Made by a program: the position numbers and the translations under genes. Source: Phycisphaera sp. (GTDB lineage: Bacteria; Planctomycetota; Phycisphaerae; Phycisphaerales; UBA1924). Taken from it: a stretch of 64,000 bases of DNA. This document shows, in pieces, positions 8,285 to 16,769 of the stretch (positions are counted from its first letter, which is position 1; every line of letters begins with the position of its first letter). The stretch lies in the NCBI GenBank assembly GCA_025916675.1, contig CP098402.1, positions 181,205 through 245,204 of the forward strand, written 5' to 3'. The notes beneath the pieces are model-generated. The model was not told the origin of the DNA, made no database searches, and saw only the letters and a list, made by a program, of their open reading frames with translations.

Positions 8285-8290
8285 AGTGTA
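8285..8290 (-). promoter_or_regulatory. Putative -10 of leaderless transcript (TACACT)
   Basis: TACACT on the minus strand, exactly 6 nt before the ATG of the MBL hydrolase, so that A of ATG would be +1. No clear -35 is seen. Confidence 0.4.
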
Positions 8291-8438
8291 CCCACCTTCC
8301 CGGCCCGCACGGGCGGCCACAGGGGCGAACCAAGGCCGGAATCGGCCCGTTTGGGCATCTTGGAGTGCATCAAGACGGCCCCAAAGCCGTTATAGTGTTC
8401 AGGCGGGGATGCGCCGAACCGGCATGGAGGGCCGAACC

Positions 8439-9566
8439 ATGAGCCACCATCAGCAGCCCGAGACGAATCCCAACGTGCACAACGCTCCCGAACCGAACGT
8501 GCCCAAGGCCCGGCCCAGCCGCTGGCCCATGGCTTTGGTCCTGTTGGTGCACGGCTTCGTGTTCACCCTTGGCGCGGCCGCCGTCGTGATGTGGGCCCTC
8601 CGACCGGCCGCGGTGGCCGGCGCCGCGGGCATCGACATCGAGGGACTCCTGTCGGGCGACCCCCAGGCGGCGCTGACGCCCGGCGAAGTCGTGACCACCG
8701 CCGGCCTGCTCGTGCCCGAGAGCATGGGCGTGGCGGGGCTGCTGGCCATGGTGCTGGCCGTCGTGCTCGCGCCCGCGTCGGTCGGGCTGGTGTACCTCGT
8801 CCGCGACGTCCGTAAGACCCGCGAGGACTTGCACACCACGACCATGGCCCTGCGATCCCTCGGCGAGCAGGCCGCCCTCAGCGACGACGCCCGCCGCGTG
8901 CTGCATCGCACGCGCGAGCGCACGCTGCTGCGTCGTGCGATCGAAGAAGACATCGCCGCCGAAGACTGGGATGCCGCCCTGGTGCTCTCGAGCGAACTGG
9001 CCGACCGTTTTGGGTATCGCCAGGACGCCGAAGACTTCCGGCGCCGCATCGACCGATCCCGCCGGGCAACGCTCGAACACCAGCTCGGGTCTGCGATCGC
9101 GCAGCTTGAGGAACTGGTGCTGCACCGCCAGTGGGATGAGGCCCAGCGCGAGGCCGTCCGCATCGCGCGGACCTTCCCCGATTCTCCGCGCGCCCAGGCC
9201 GCCCCCGAGCGGGTGCATCGCGAGGTCGAGCGGTTCAAGGCCGACCTGGAACGCCAGTTCCTGGAAGCCGCCGAGGACGATCGCGTCGAAGAAGCCATGG
9301 AGCTGCTCAAGCGGCTCGACCAGCACCTGCGCGAGGACGAGGCCGCCCCGTTCCGTGAGGTGGCTCGTGGCGTCATCGGCAAGGCGCGTGACAACCTGGG
9401 TGCCAAGTTCAAGCTGGCCGTGCGCGACAAGCGATGGGTCGAGGCATCGAACCACGGCGAGCGGATCATCGCCGAGTTCCCCAACAGCACCATGGCCGCG
9501 GAGGTGCGAGACCTGCTCGACGGCATCCGCGAGCGCGCCGCCAAGATGGTCTCCAGCGGTTACTGA
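8439..9566 (+). CDS. Membrane protein with helical repeat region, unknown function
   Basis: A 375-residue protein not assigned to a named family. A Pro/Asn-rich N-terminus of about 35 residues precedes two membrane helices (about MALVLLVHGFVFTLGAAAVV and a second ending VVLAPASVGLVYLV). The remaining 250 residues are strongly helical, rich in Glu/Arg/Ala, with TPR-like spacing (for instance AIEEDIAAEDWDAALVLSSE and repeats of WDEAQREAVRIARTF type). The ATG at 8439 follows GGAGG by 8 nt. It may be a membrane-anchored scaffold. The end overlaps the convergent DUF4340-like gene by 7 bases. Confidence 0.7.
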   Translation: MSHHQQPETNPNVHNAPEPNVPKARPSRWPMALVLLVHGFVFTLGAAAVVMWALRPAAVAGAAGIDIEGLLSGDPQAALTPGEVVTTAGLLVPESMGVAGLLAMVLAVVLAPASVGLVYLVRDVRKTREDLHTTTMALRSLGEQAALSDDARRVLHRTRERTLLRRAIEEDIAAEDWDAALVLSSELADRFGYRQDAEDFRRRIDRSRRATLEHQLGSAIAQLEELVLHRQWDEAQREAVRIARTFPDSPRAQAAPERVHREVERFKADLERQFLEAAEDDRVEEAMELLKRLDQHLREDEAAPFREVARGVIGKARDNLGAKFKLAVRDKRWVEASNHGERIIAEFPNSTMAAEVRDLLDGIRERAAKMVSSGY

Positions 9567-10978
9567 TCGTCGTCAGGAACGACCGGTTCGCTCAGCACGA
9601 GTGCGGCGCGAGACGCGGCCAGGCTCGGCGCGTCGAGATACTCGCGGGTCACGCCACCACCGACGATCAGGGCACCAGCGGCACCGCCCGGCGCTTCGAC
9701 GACAATGAGCGTCAGTCCATCGGCGGAGCCGAGGGGGTCGCCCGAGATCGTCGTTGCGTTGACCGTGACGGGCCGCGAAGCGCGGCCCAGCGGCTGGGGG
9801 GTTTCGGTCAGTTCTACGCCAGACATCGCCGTTGTAGTGAGCATTGCGGCGATGGCATCCAAAGCCGCGGCGCGTTCGGTTGGCAACGCTACTTCGCCCT
9901 CGGCCCAGCCGTCGGCGGTGCGTGTGTATTCGCGGTCATCGAGCCGCAGGCCCGCGACGAGCGACGCGTCGCCCTCCAGCGCCGTGGTGGCGACGAATCC
10001 ACGGGCTTCGAGCGTGACCTGTTGCAGGGGTTCGAGGTCGAGGGCGACGTAGGTGGTGCCAAGCGATTCCACGCTCGCATCCGCTCGGCGTTCCGCGCGC
10101 TCGCGCGTGACGCCAACCAGCGTGAGCCGGCCGCCCGTATCCGCCGGGCCGTGCAGGGTCAGGATGACGCGCTCGGTGGCGCGCATCGGTCGCGCGGGGT
10201 CTTCGCCCGGCGTGCTGGTGTCGGCCTCGATGGTGATGGTCACCGGCTCGGCTGCGTCCAGCAGAGGCGGCGCGGGCTCACCGAACCGTTCGACGCGCAA
10301 CCGCGCGATGGCCTGGAGCAGGCCGTCGACGGCGTCGCCACCGGCGCGGGTGGCGACCGGCGCGCGTAAGGACCACCTGCCTTCGACGCGCGCCAGCTCC
10401 AGCGTGGAGGCGCCGCGTGTCAGTTCGATCCGCGCCGGGCGGCCCGGCAGCGCCCCGAGCAGCCCCTCGTCCCGCCACGCCGACAGCCCGGTCTGGGCGA
10501 ACGCCTCGTACAACGGCTCGTCGATCGAGAACCGTTGCATGGTGCCGTCGGCGTCGATGCGGTCGATCACACGCCGCCCGCCGACCACCGGCTCGCGCAG
10601 GCCGAGCGACATCTTCCGGCCTCGCGCATCGGTGATGGTCAGCGTCGAGGCCACCGGTGGCAGCTCGCCGGGGCTTTCCACCGGCCGGCCCCGAAGGTCC
10701 GCGAGGATGCGCGCCGCGGCGCGTGCTCGACCATCCTGGACGGCCCACGGCGGGCCGCTCTCGCCCACCAGTTGCCAGCCCAACAGGGTCCTTTCGACGC
10801 GGCTGATGCCGCCATCCTGTCCCGTTGTCTCGAAGGCGACGATCGACGCGGCGTCGGTATCGAGAACCGGCTGCGGCCCGGCGGTCGCGCTGGCCGATGG
10901 TGTTCGCAGCAGCCACATCGAGGCCACCACGATGATGATGGCCGCCGCCAACGCAATGATCACCGGCTTCTTGGGCAT
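9560..10978 (-). CDS. DUF4340-like membrane-anchored protein
   Basis: A 472-residue protein with an N-terminal anchor (VIIALAAAIIIVVASMWLL) and a mostly beta-rich exterior part. The pattern AARILADLRGRPVES, TLTITDARGRKMSLGL and FSIDEPLYEAF resembles the DUF4340 proteins found across planctomycetes, sometimes beside GldG-type ABC genes. No transporter genes are near, so the context gives no role. A TATGCT hexamer lies 6 nt upstream of the ATG and no SD is visible, as for several other genes in the window. Confidence 0.6.
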   Translation of the reverse strand: MPKKPVIIALAAAIIIVVASMWLLRTPSASATAGPQPVLDTDAASIVAFETTGQDGGISRVERTLLGWQLVGESGPPWAVQDGRARAAARILADLRGRPVESPGELPPVASTLTITDARGRKMSLGLREPVVGGRRVIDRIDADGTMQRFSIDEPLYEAFAQTGLSAWRDEGLLGALPGRPARIELTRGASTLELARVEGRWSLRAPVATRAGGDAVDGLLQAIARLRVERFGEPAPPLLDAAEPVTITIEADTSTPGEDPARPMRATERVILTLHGPADTGGRLTLVGVTRERAERRADASVESLGTTYVALDLEPLQQVTLEARGFVATTALEGDASLVAGLRLDDREYTRTADGWAEGEVALPTERAAALDAIAAMLTTTAMSGVELTETPQPLGRASRPVTVNATTISGDPLGSADGLTLIVVEAPGGAAGALIVGGGVTREYLDAPSLAASRAALVLSEPVVPDDDQ

Positions 10979-10984
10979 TGGCGC

Positions 10985-10990
10985 AGCATA
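10985..10990 (-). promoter_or_regulatory. Putative -10 of leaderless transcript (TATGCT)
   Basis: TATGCT on the minus strand, 6 nt before the ATG at 10978, inside the 66-bp divergent region shared with the amidotransferase gene. Confidence 0.4.
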
Positions 10991-11044
10991 CTCCCACGCC
11001 CCAACACGGGCCGCTCGAACGCACCATCGGCATGGAGGCCGGCT

Positions 11045-11764
11045 ATGGGCCAGCAACCAAGGATTCGCCCGCTGATCGGCATCGCCGGCGATGTCGACAT
11101 CGCGCCAAGCAGCGACCCCGCGGCCCCGCCCGCCCCGCGCTCCTGCTGCCGCATGACGTACATCGATGCCATCATCGCCGCCGGGGGCCTGCCGATCGTC
11201 CTGCCGCCAGTGGTTGAGCAGATCCCCGAGCAACTTTCGCTCGTCAACGGCGTGCTGCTGATTGGTGGAGACGACCCACGCACCGAACCATTCGGCGAGC
11301 CCACGGATCCCCGCATCACGCCCGTGGAAGAACTCCGCCAGAGCTACGACGCGGCGCTCATTGCCGCGTTGGAAGGCCACCCCAACCTGCCCGCGCTCGG
11401 CGTCTGCTACGGCATGCAGATGATGGCCCTGCTGGCCGGCGGCCGGCTCGACCAGTACTTGCCCGACACGCTGGGCGAGGCCTGGGCGGCGCATTGGCAC
11501 AAGCCCCACGCCATCGAGGCAAAATTGGGCGCACCAAATTGGCTCACGACAGCCTCCGATAATCCACTCAGCCGACACCGCCAAGCGGTCGCCGATGCGG
11601 GCTCACTGGCCGTGGCGGGGGTTGCGCGCGATGGGGTAGTGGAAGTTATCCACAACCCCGAGCGGTCGTTTTACGTAGGGATCCAGTGGCACCCCGAGCT
11701 TAGCGGAAACGGTCCGCTCGGTTTGGGCGTGTACAGTGTGTTCGTTCAGGCTTGCCGGGGTTAG
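11045..11764 (+). CDS. Class I glutamine amidotransferase-like peptidase (C26/PuuD type)
   Basis: A 239-residue protein of the gamma-glutamyl-gamma-aminobutyrate hydrolase-like group. The nucleophile elbow is LGVCYGMQMMALLAGG and the His/Glu pair is in IQWHPE; the oxyanion region VLLIGGDDP is also present. These enzymes hydrolyse gamma-glutamyl amides; the substrate is unknown. The ATG at 11045 follows GGAGG by 4-5 nt. The Cys-Cys pair near residue 30 (APRSCCRMTYIDAI) lies where the family has its conserved Tyr-containing segment. Followed 53 nt later by a co-directional APH-like kinase gene. Confidence 0.85.
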   Translation: MGQQPRIRPLIGIAGDVDIAPSSDPAAPPAPRSCCRMTYIDAIIAAGGLPIVLPPVVEQIPEQLSLVNGVLLIGGDDPRTEPFGEPTDPRITPVEELRQSYDAALIAALEGHPNLPALGVCYGMQMMALLAGGRLDQYLPDTLGEAWAAHWHKPHAIEAKLGAPNWLTTASDNPLSRHRQAVADAGSLAVAGVARDGVVEVIHNPERSFYVGIQWHPELSGNGPLGLGVYSVFVQACRG

Positions 11765-11817
11765 GACGACTCCGCACGCAAGGCCTGGGCTTCGGGCAAG
11801 GGAGGCGCCACCCGGCG

Positions 11818-12846
11818 ATGGCCGATCCGCAGCCCAACGCGACGGCTCTGGACTCCAGCGATCCGCTGGCGCTCGGGGCCATGCTCGCCCCGGCCGTTAA
11901 GCAGGCGGCGGGGGACAACCTCGGTGACATCGAATGGTTCCGGACCAGTTGGCAGCGCGGCGGCGCCGCCACCGGTTTTTCGACGTGGACCCTTGACGAC
12001 GGCCAGACCGTGCCGTGCATGGTCAAGGTGCCCGTCGGCCCGGTCGAGCGACGCTGGGCCACCGCCCTGGGCGAGTGCTGGAAGCGGGGCTGGACCTCTC
12101 CGGACTGCCAGACCCTCTCGACCCCACGCGTGCTGGCGTCGGCCGATCAGTTGGGCTCGTACGACTTGTGCTGGTTGGTCGTCGAGCGGTTCGAGGGCGG
12201 CACGGTGGCCACCAGCTTCGATAAGCACGCCCTGGAGGCTCTGATCGAGGCCGCCAGCGATTTCCAGATCCGGGCCCATCGGCAGTTCGACCCGCACGGC
12301 ACGGCCTTCGACCCCGACTGGGCCCACGCCCACGAGCAGGCGCGACAGATGGCCCACGACGGGGCCGTCCCCGACGCCCAGCACTGGAACAACGCCCTCA
12401 AGCACGCCCGCAAGCTGCTGCCCGAGGCCCTCTCGATGTGGAAGGCGCGCCCGGTCAACGCCTGGCTGCACGGCGACGTGCATCCTGCCAACGCCATGTG
12501 GCGGCAGGCGTCGAACAACGGCCACGGCCACGAGGGCCAGAAGTGTGCCCTGATCGACCTGGGGCTGGTTCGCCCGGGCCACTGGGCCGAGGACGGCCTG
12601 TACCTCGAGCGGCAGTTCTGGGGCCGCAGCGAGCGGTTGTACGGGCTCAAGCCCGTCTCACGGATCGCCCGGGCCCGCCGGGACGCGGGCCTGCCGGTCG
12701 AGCCCGACTACGCCAGGCTGCTCCAGAGCAAGCGGCTGATCGCCTCGGCGGCGGCCCCAGCCAACCTCGATCACGAGGGCGACGGGATCTACCTAAGTGG
12801 TGCCCTGGCGGTGCTGGAGCGTTCCGTGAGGACTCTGGGGGGATAG
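11818..12846 (+). CDS. Aminoglycoside phosphotransferase-like kinase
   Basis: A 342-residue protein with the protein-kinase-like/APH fold: the catalytic loop WLHGDVHPANAMW (HGDxxxxN) and the metal site ALIDLGLV. The N-terminal lobe has MVKVPVG where the ATP-binding Lys is expected. Such proteins phosphorylate small molecules (choline, homoserine, fructosamine, aminoglycosides); nothing here points to one, and it should not be read as a resistance gene. The ATG at 11818 follows GGGAGG by about 11 nt. It probably shares a transcript with the amidotransferase gene. Confidence 0.75.
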   Translation: MADPQPNATALDSSDPLALGAMLAPAVKQAAGDNLGDIEWFRTSWQRGGAATGFSTWTLDDGQTVPCMVKVPVGPVERRWATALGECWKRGWTSPDCQTLSTPRVLASADQLGSYDLCWLVVERFEGGTVATSFDKHALEALIEAASDFQIRAHRQFDPHGTAFDPDWAHAHEQARQMAHDGAVPDAQHWNNALKHARKLLPEALSMWKARPVNAWLHGDVHPANAMWRQASNNGHGHEGQKCALIDLGLVRPGHWAEDGLYLERQFWGRSERLYGLKPVSRIARARRDAGLPVEPDYARLLQSKRLIASAAAPANLDHEGDGIYLSGALAVLERSVRTLGG

Positions 12847-13007
12847 ACTGGGGTCTGGCAGGACGCTGTTCGGTCGGAATTTTTCGAATTGGCCCGCTCC
12901 GGTGTCTTGGGGCGGTGCCCACGCTTGCCCCGGCCGTTGGGGGTGGGAAGTATCACAGCCGGCCCGTGGGGCCGAAATGCACCGGGCCTTATGTGGGAGA
13001 CCAGTCC

Positions 13008-13181
13008 ATGGAAAAATATGAGCAGATGAAGCAGGTCCTCGATTCCATCGCCGAGGACATGGACAAGGTCAAGGCGGGCAATAAGGCCGCCGGCACGCGT
13101 GTTCGTACGGCGATGCAGGAGATCAAGAACCTGGCTCAGGATCTCCGCAAGGAAGTCCTGGAGATGCGCAAGCAGGACTGA
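13008..13181 (+). CDS. Histone H1-like (Hc1-type) small DNA-binding protein
   Basis: A 57-residue, helical, lysine-rich protein. The central GNKAAGTRVRTAMQEIKNLA closely resembles the N-terminal domain of chlamydial Hc1 and of short H1-like proteins in Bacteroidetes and planctomycetes; the Lys/Ala-rich tail of Hc1 is missing. It probably compacts DNA. The ATG at 13008 follows GGGAGA by 8 nt. The upstream 161-bp gap is without clear gene content. The FabZ gene follows closely, so the two could be co-transcribed. Confidence 0.75.
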   Translation: MEKYEQMKQVLDSIAEDMDKVKAGNKAAGTRVRTAMQEIKNLAQDLRKEVLEMRKQD

Positions 13182-13283
13182 TCGAACCCGATGCCGACGA
13201 TCTCGAGCGACACTTCGGTCACCAGCCCCGCGGGCGCGAGCGCCCGTGGTGGCCCCGCGTCCGCATCGGGGGAGGTCAAGGGC

Positions 13284-13769
13284 TTGTTATTCTCTCTCGA
13301 TGGCATCGATCGTTCGGCTTCGGTGTATGACGCGGCCGGCGTCGAGCGCGTGCTGCCCCATCGCGGGCACATGCGCCTGATCGATCGCCTCATCTGGCAC
13401 AACGAGGGCTTCACGAAGGCCATCTCGGCCAAGACCATTTCAAAAGACGACTTCTGGGTCGCGGGCCACTTCCCGGGCAAGCCCATGTTCCCCGGCGTGC
13501 TCCAGATCGAAGCCGGCGCGCAGCTGGCGTGCTTCATGTTCCTGGCGCGGCAGAGCGAGCCCTACCTGGCCGCGTTCCTGCGCATCGAGAACGCCGCGTT
13601 CCGCTCGATGGTTGCCCCCGGCGACGAGCTCATCGTGCTGGGCGAAGAGGTGAAGTTCGGCCGCCGCCGCTTCAGCGCGAACGTCCAGGGGCTGGTGGGC
13701 GATCGCGTCGCGTTCGAGGCCACCGTCTCGGGCATGGCGATCGATCCCGTGGCCAACGAGAACGCCTAA
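13284..13769 (+). CDS. fabZ: 3-hydroxyacyl-ACP dehydratase, FabZ-like
   Basis: A 161-residue hotdog dehydratase of fatty-acid elongation. The catalytic signature is AGHFPGKPMFPGVLQIEA, with the active-site His and the Glu in QIEAGAQ. The preferred start is the TTG at 13284: it follows GGGGGAGG with 8-nt spacing and begins MLFSLDGID, like planctomycete FabZ homologues. The ATG at 13191 would add 31 Ser/Ala/Gly-rich residues without family similarity and has no SD. Other lipid A or fatty-acid genes are not adjacent. It could be a FabZ or FabA paralogue with different chain-length preference. Confidence 0.8.
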   Translation: MLFSLDGIDRSASVYDAAGVERVLPHRGHMRLIDRLIWHNEGFTKAISAKTISKDDFWVAGHFPGKPMFPGVLQIEAGAQLACFMFLARQSEPYLAAFLRIENAAFRSMVAPGDELIVLGEEVKFGRRRFSANVQGLVGDRVAFEATVSGMAIDPVANENA

Positions 13770-13779
13770 GCGCGCTCCC

Positions 13780-14823
13780 GTGCCGCCCAATGCACCAATA
13801 CCGCTGCCCTTCGTACTCGAACCCAGGCTTTTTGAGAAGGTCTGGGGCGGTCGGCGTCTGGCCACGCTGGGCAAGGACCTGCCCGATAGTGCCAACATCG
13901 GCGAGAGCTGGGAATTGGCCGACCTCGACGCCACGAGCTCGTCGGGCGCGGGCGGCGGCGGGGTGTCGTCCATCATCGCGCGTGGCGCGATGGAGGGTAA
14001 GACCATCCGGGATGCCGTGGCCATGTGGGGTGCCGACCTGCTCGGTTCGGTGGCGTCGCTCGACGGCCGCTTCCCGCTGCTGGTCAAGTACCTCGACGCG
14101 CGAGAGGACTTGTCGGTGCAGGTGCATCCGAGCCAGGCGTACGCGGCATCGAACGCCGATGCGCACGTCAAGACCGAGTGCTGGTACGTGGCGCAGGCCG
14201 ACGAGCGTGCGCGCATTTTCAAGGGCCTGGCTCCAGGCGTGACACCCGAAGACATCCGCACCGTCGCGCGAGAGGGCGGTGACGTGCCCGCCATGCTGCA
14301 CAGCGCACCATCGAAGGTCGGCGACCTGCACGCGCTGCCGACCGGCACGATCCACGCGCTCGGCGCGGGCACGCTGGTGGCCGAGGTGCAGACGCCCAGC
14401 GACACGACCTTCCGTGTCTACGACTGGGCCAAGGAGTACGGCCGAACGGGGCGCGAGTTGCACCTCGACGAGGCGGTCCAGTGCATCCTCGAAGGGCCGC
14501 CGCCCGCCACGACCCGATTGGGGCCGGGTGATGAGGCCGGACGCCTGTGCGCGCTCGACGCGTTCTCGATCGACGAGGCCCGGCCGCACGGCGGCGACGA
14601 GATCCCGCTTGTCTTCGACGGCCGCTGCCAGGTGCTGATGCTCGTGAGCGGCGTGGGCGAGGTCGTGGTCAAGGGCGACGACGCCGCGAATTTGCCGATC
14701 CACGCGGGGCACACGGTGGTCGTGCCCGCCGCGTGCGCCGACCGCGTGTCGTTCGTGTGCGATCCGGCAGCGCCGATGGGGCACACCACGCTGCTACGCG
14801 TCGGTGTTGGTGCGGCGCGATAG
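13780..14823 (+). CDS. manA: Mannose-6-phosphate isomerase, class I
   Basis: A 347-residue zinc isomerase interconverting fructose-6-P and mannose-6-P. Metal-binding segments are SVQVHPSQAY and HVKTECWYV, and the C-terminal cupin-like part holds GTIHALGAGTLVAEVQTPSD and the substrate Arg in TTFRVYDW. The N-terminal LEPRLFEKVWGGRRLATLG is typical. The start is GTG at 13780, 10 nt after the fabZ stop, so the two are probably co-transcribed. It supplies mannose units for polysaccharide or glycan synthesis. Confidence 0.9.
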   Translation: MPPNAPIPLPFVLEPRLFEKVWGGRRLATLGKDLPDSANIGESWELADLDATSSSGAGGGGVSSIIARGAMEGKTIRDAVAMWGADLLGSVASLDGRFPLLVKYLDAREDLSVQVHPSQAYAASNADAHVKTECWYVAQADERARIFKGLAPGVTPEDIRTVAREGGDVPAMLHSAPSKVGDLHALPTGTIHALGAGTLVAEVQTPSDTTFRVYDWAKEYGRTGRELHLDEAVQCILEGPPPATTRLGPGDEAGRLCALDAFSIDEARPHGGDEIPLVFDGRCQVLMLVSGVGEVVVKGDDAANLPIHAGHTVVVPAACADRVSFVCDPAAPMGHTTLLRVGVGAAR

Positions 14824-14836
14824 GAGTTGATTTGGA

Positions 14837-16171
14837 TCAGCCGTCGTGCTGATCGACGGGGCCGAGTTCGATGGCGTTCTTGCCCTGGTGCTTGCTCTCG
14901 AGCGCCCGCTGGTCGGCGGCGCGCACGAGCGAGGCCCCGTCGAGCCCGTCCCACGGGAACGTCGCGAGACCTCCGGAAATCGTGAGCCGCCCCGGCGCGT
15001 CGTCGCCCAGCTTGGGGAATCGCTTGGTGGCGACCTGCTGCTGGAAGCGTTTGGCGACGCCCACGACCGACGTCGGATGGCGGCTCGCCGGCTCACGCGG
15101 GCCCGACGGATCGTCGAAGATCACCGCGAACTCGTCGCCGCCGATGCGGCAGACCTTGTCGGTGGGCCGGATGACGCTCTGGAGCAACTGCACGACCTGG
15201 CACAGGATCTCGTCGCCGGCCTCGTGCCCGTGCTGGTCGTTGTAGCGTTTGAAGTCGTCGATGTCGAAGACGAGCACCGAGAGGTCGCGCCTCGCATCGC
15301 CCGCCTGCTCGATGGCGTCGGCGAGGGTCGTGTCGAAGAATCGCCGATTCCAGGCACCCGTCAGCGGATCGGTGCTGGCCTGCATCGCGAGCGTGCGCTG
15401 CCGGGCTTCGAGCTTGATCCAGCCCGCCAGCCATGCCGCGGCCTGTTCGAGCGCTTCGCCGGTCGCGCGTGGGCCGACGAGCACCCTGCCATCAATCCCC
15501 GGTAGGGGCGCGCGCCCCGGGCCCACTGGCGCGTCGGCAACGTCCCGGAGCTCTAACGGCACGCCCAATCGGCCGGACGCGAGTTCGATCGCTGCGGACA
15601 CAACGCCCTTGTCCTCGAGCAGGAGCGCGACGAGTTCGGCGTCGTCGTCCGCCGCGTGCGGCAACTCGGGCGCGGCGACCTCGACCGGTTTGCTCGGCGC
15701 TATTCTCTCGCGCGGCATCGCCCTCGCGTTGCGCTGGCCCTGGAGCAGCACACGGGAGGAGTACGCCGGGTCATCGATGTCAAGCCAGCCGTCGAAGGCC
15801 TCAGCGCCCTCGCCCTCGTCGTGCAAGGGCCGGCCCACGGCCAGCACGCGGACCTCGGGGTCGAGCCGGCGCAACGCCTCGACGAATCGGCGTGCCCGCA
15901 GCAGCGAGGGATCGGCGTCGACGGCCTCACCCAGCACGACCACTTGCTCGCCAGCGGCGTGGCCATCGCGCTTCCAGGCCGAGACCTCGCCCAACGCGTC
16001 CATGCCGCTGCGCACACGCACGAGTTCGGTGCTCGACGGTGCGGCCAGCACGCCGTCGAGCCCGGTGCGACCGACGAGCACGATCCGGGCCGGGCCCTCG
16101 GCCCGGGTTTCGCCCGTGCTGTGGCGGGCGCTCTGGTCTTGCGGTGTCGTGCCGTTGGTGCCCACGCTCAC
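14837..16171 (-). CDS. Diguanylate cyclase (GGDEF) with uncharacterised N-terminus
   Basis: A 444-residue protein. Residues ~275-440 form an active-looking GGDEF domain: DPLTGAWNRRFFD, VFDIDDFKRYND and RIGGDEFAVIF. RPTD lies five residues before GGDEF and fits the RxxD inhibitory I-site. The N-terminal ~270 residues look like one or two receiver-like folds without clear phosphorylation sites. The GTG at 16171 has GGAAGGA about 8 nt upstream; the frame also opens with TTG at 16201, overlapping the preceding stop as TTGA. Probably translated together with that gene as a c-di-GMP signalling pair. Ends 13 bp from the convergent manA. Confidence 0.85.
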   Translation of the reverse strand: MSVGTNGTTPQDQSARHSTGETRAEGPARIVLVGRTGLDGVLAAPSSTELVRVRSGMDALGEVSAWKRDGHAAGEQVVVLGEAVDADPSLLRARRFVEALRRLDPEVRVLAVGRPLHDEGEGAEAFDGWLDIDDPAYSSRVLLQGQRNARAMPRERIAPSKPVEVAAPELPHAADDDAELVALLLEDKGVVSAAIELASGRLGVPLELRDVADAPVGPGRAPLPGIDGRVLVGPRATGEALEQAAAWLAGWIKLEARQRTLAMQASTDPLTGAWNRRFFDTTLADAIEQAGDARRDLSVLVFDIDDFKRYNDQHGHEAGDEILCQVVQLLQSVIRPTDKVCRIGGDEFAVIFDDPSGPREPASRHPTSVVGVAKRFQQQVATKRFPKLGDDAPGRLTISGGLATFPWDGLDGASLVRAADQRALESKHQGKNAIELGPVDQHDG

Positions 16172-16197
16172 TCCCAGGATCCTTCCGCCAAGGCCGC

Positions 16198-16719
16198 TCA
16201 ACGCTCGGGCCTCTCGGCCAGCAGCATGCTCAACTCGTCATCGCTCAGCAGCGACGAAGCCGTGGGCTCGTCCTCCTCTTCCTTGGGAGAGGGGGGCTTC
16301 GGCTTCGGCTCTGGCGCGCGGACGGGCCTTGGCTCTATGGACTCTGTTCGCACGAACACGGTCGCCAGTTCGTGCCGCTGGGCCGCCGCGAGCACCGGAT
16401 GGGCCTCAGGATCGTACCGCCAGACCGCCACGGGCCCCGCAAAGCGGCCCAGGGCGTCCACGACAATGCCCGATAAGTCTAATTTTGTGGGATGAACGAG
16501 AACCAAGACTGCGGACTTGGTGCCGTTACTGGCCCGCTGGCGGAGCAGGATCTCGGCCATCGCCGAGTAGCCGTCCTGGGCCGCCACCCACGCCAAGCCG
16601 CGGCGTTCGAGCGACGCGAGGAGTTCTCGTGGTGGTTCCTGGCCGGCGGGTGTCCACAGCACGCAGCAGGGCCCGGAATGCTGAGCCTTTGCGAAGTGGT
16701 CTTGGCCGTTTTGCCCCAT
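16198..16719 (-). CDS. Unknown protein upstream of diguanylate cyclase
   Basis: A 173-residue protein, not recognised. Residues 1-115 alternate helix and strand in a receiver-like pattern (CCVLWTP, AVLVLVHP, PVAVWRY, LATVFVR), then comes a Pro/Lys/Glu-rich linker and a short acidic C-terminal helix (SLLSDDELSMLLAE), which may be a docking peptide. It overlaps the start region of the GGDEF gene and probably works with it. A TATACT hexamer preceded by TGG sits 7 nt before the ATG and there is no SD. Confidence 0.65.
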   Translation of the reverse strand: MGQNGQDHFAKAQHSGPCCVLWTPAGQEPPRELLASLERRGLAWVAAQDGYSAMAEILLRQRASNGTKSAVLVLVHPTKLDLSGIVVDALGRFAGPVAVWRYDPEAHPVLAAAQRHELATVFVRTESIEPRPVRAPEPKPKPPSPKEEEDEPTASSLLSDDELSMLLAERPER

Positions 16720-16726
16720 CACCCCA

Positions 16727-16732
16727 AGTATA
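16727..16732 (-). promoter_or_regulatory. Putative extended -10 of leaderless transcript (TGGTATACT)
   Basis: TATACT preceded by TGG on the minus strand, 7 nt before the ATG at 16719, in the 50-bp gap after murG. The same TGGTATACT string forms the -10 of the GC-dockerin gene at 4651. Confidence 0.5.
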
Positions 16733-16769
16733 CCAGATCGCCCGGCGAGGCCTGTCGGTTCTGCGGGGT

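Noticed and set aside
11818-12846. Aminoglycoside resistance gene
   Set aside because: The APH-like fold is shared by many small-molecule kinases; nothing in sequence or context points to aminoglycosides or to mobile DNA.
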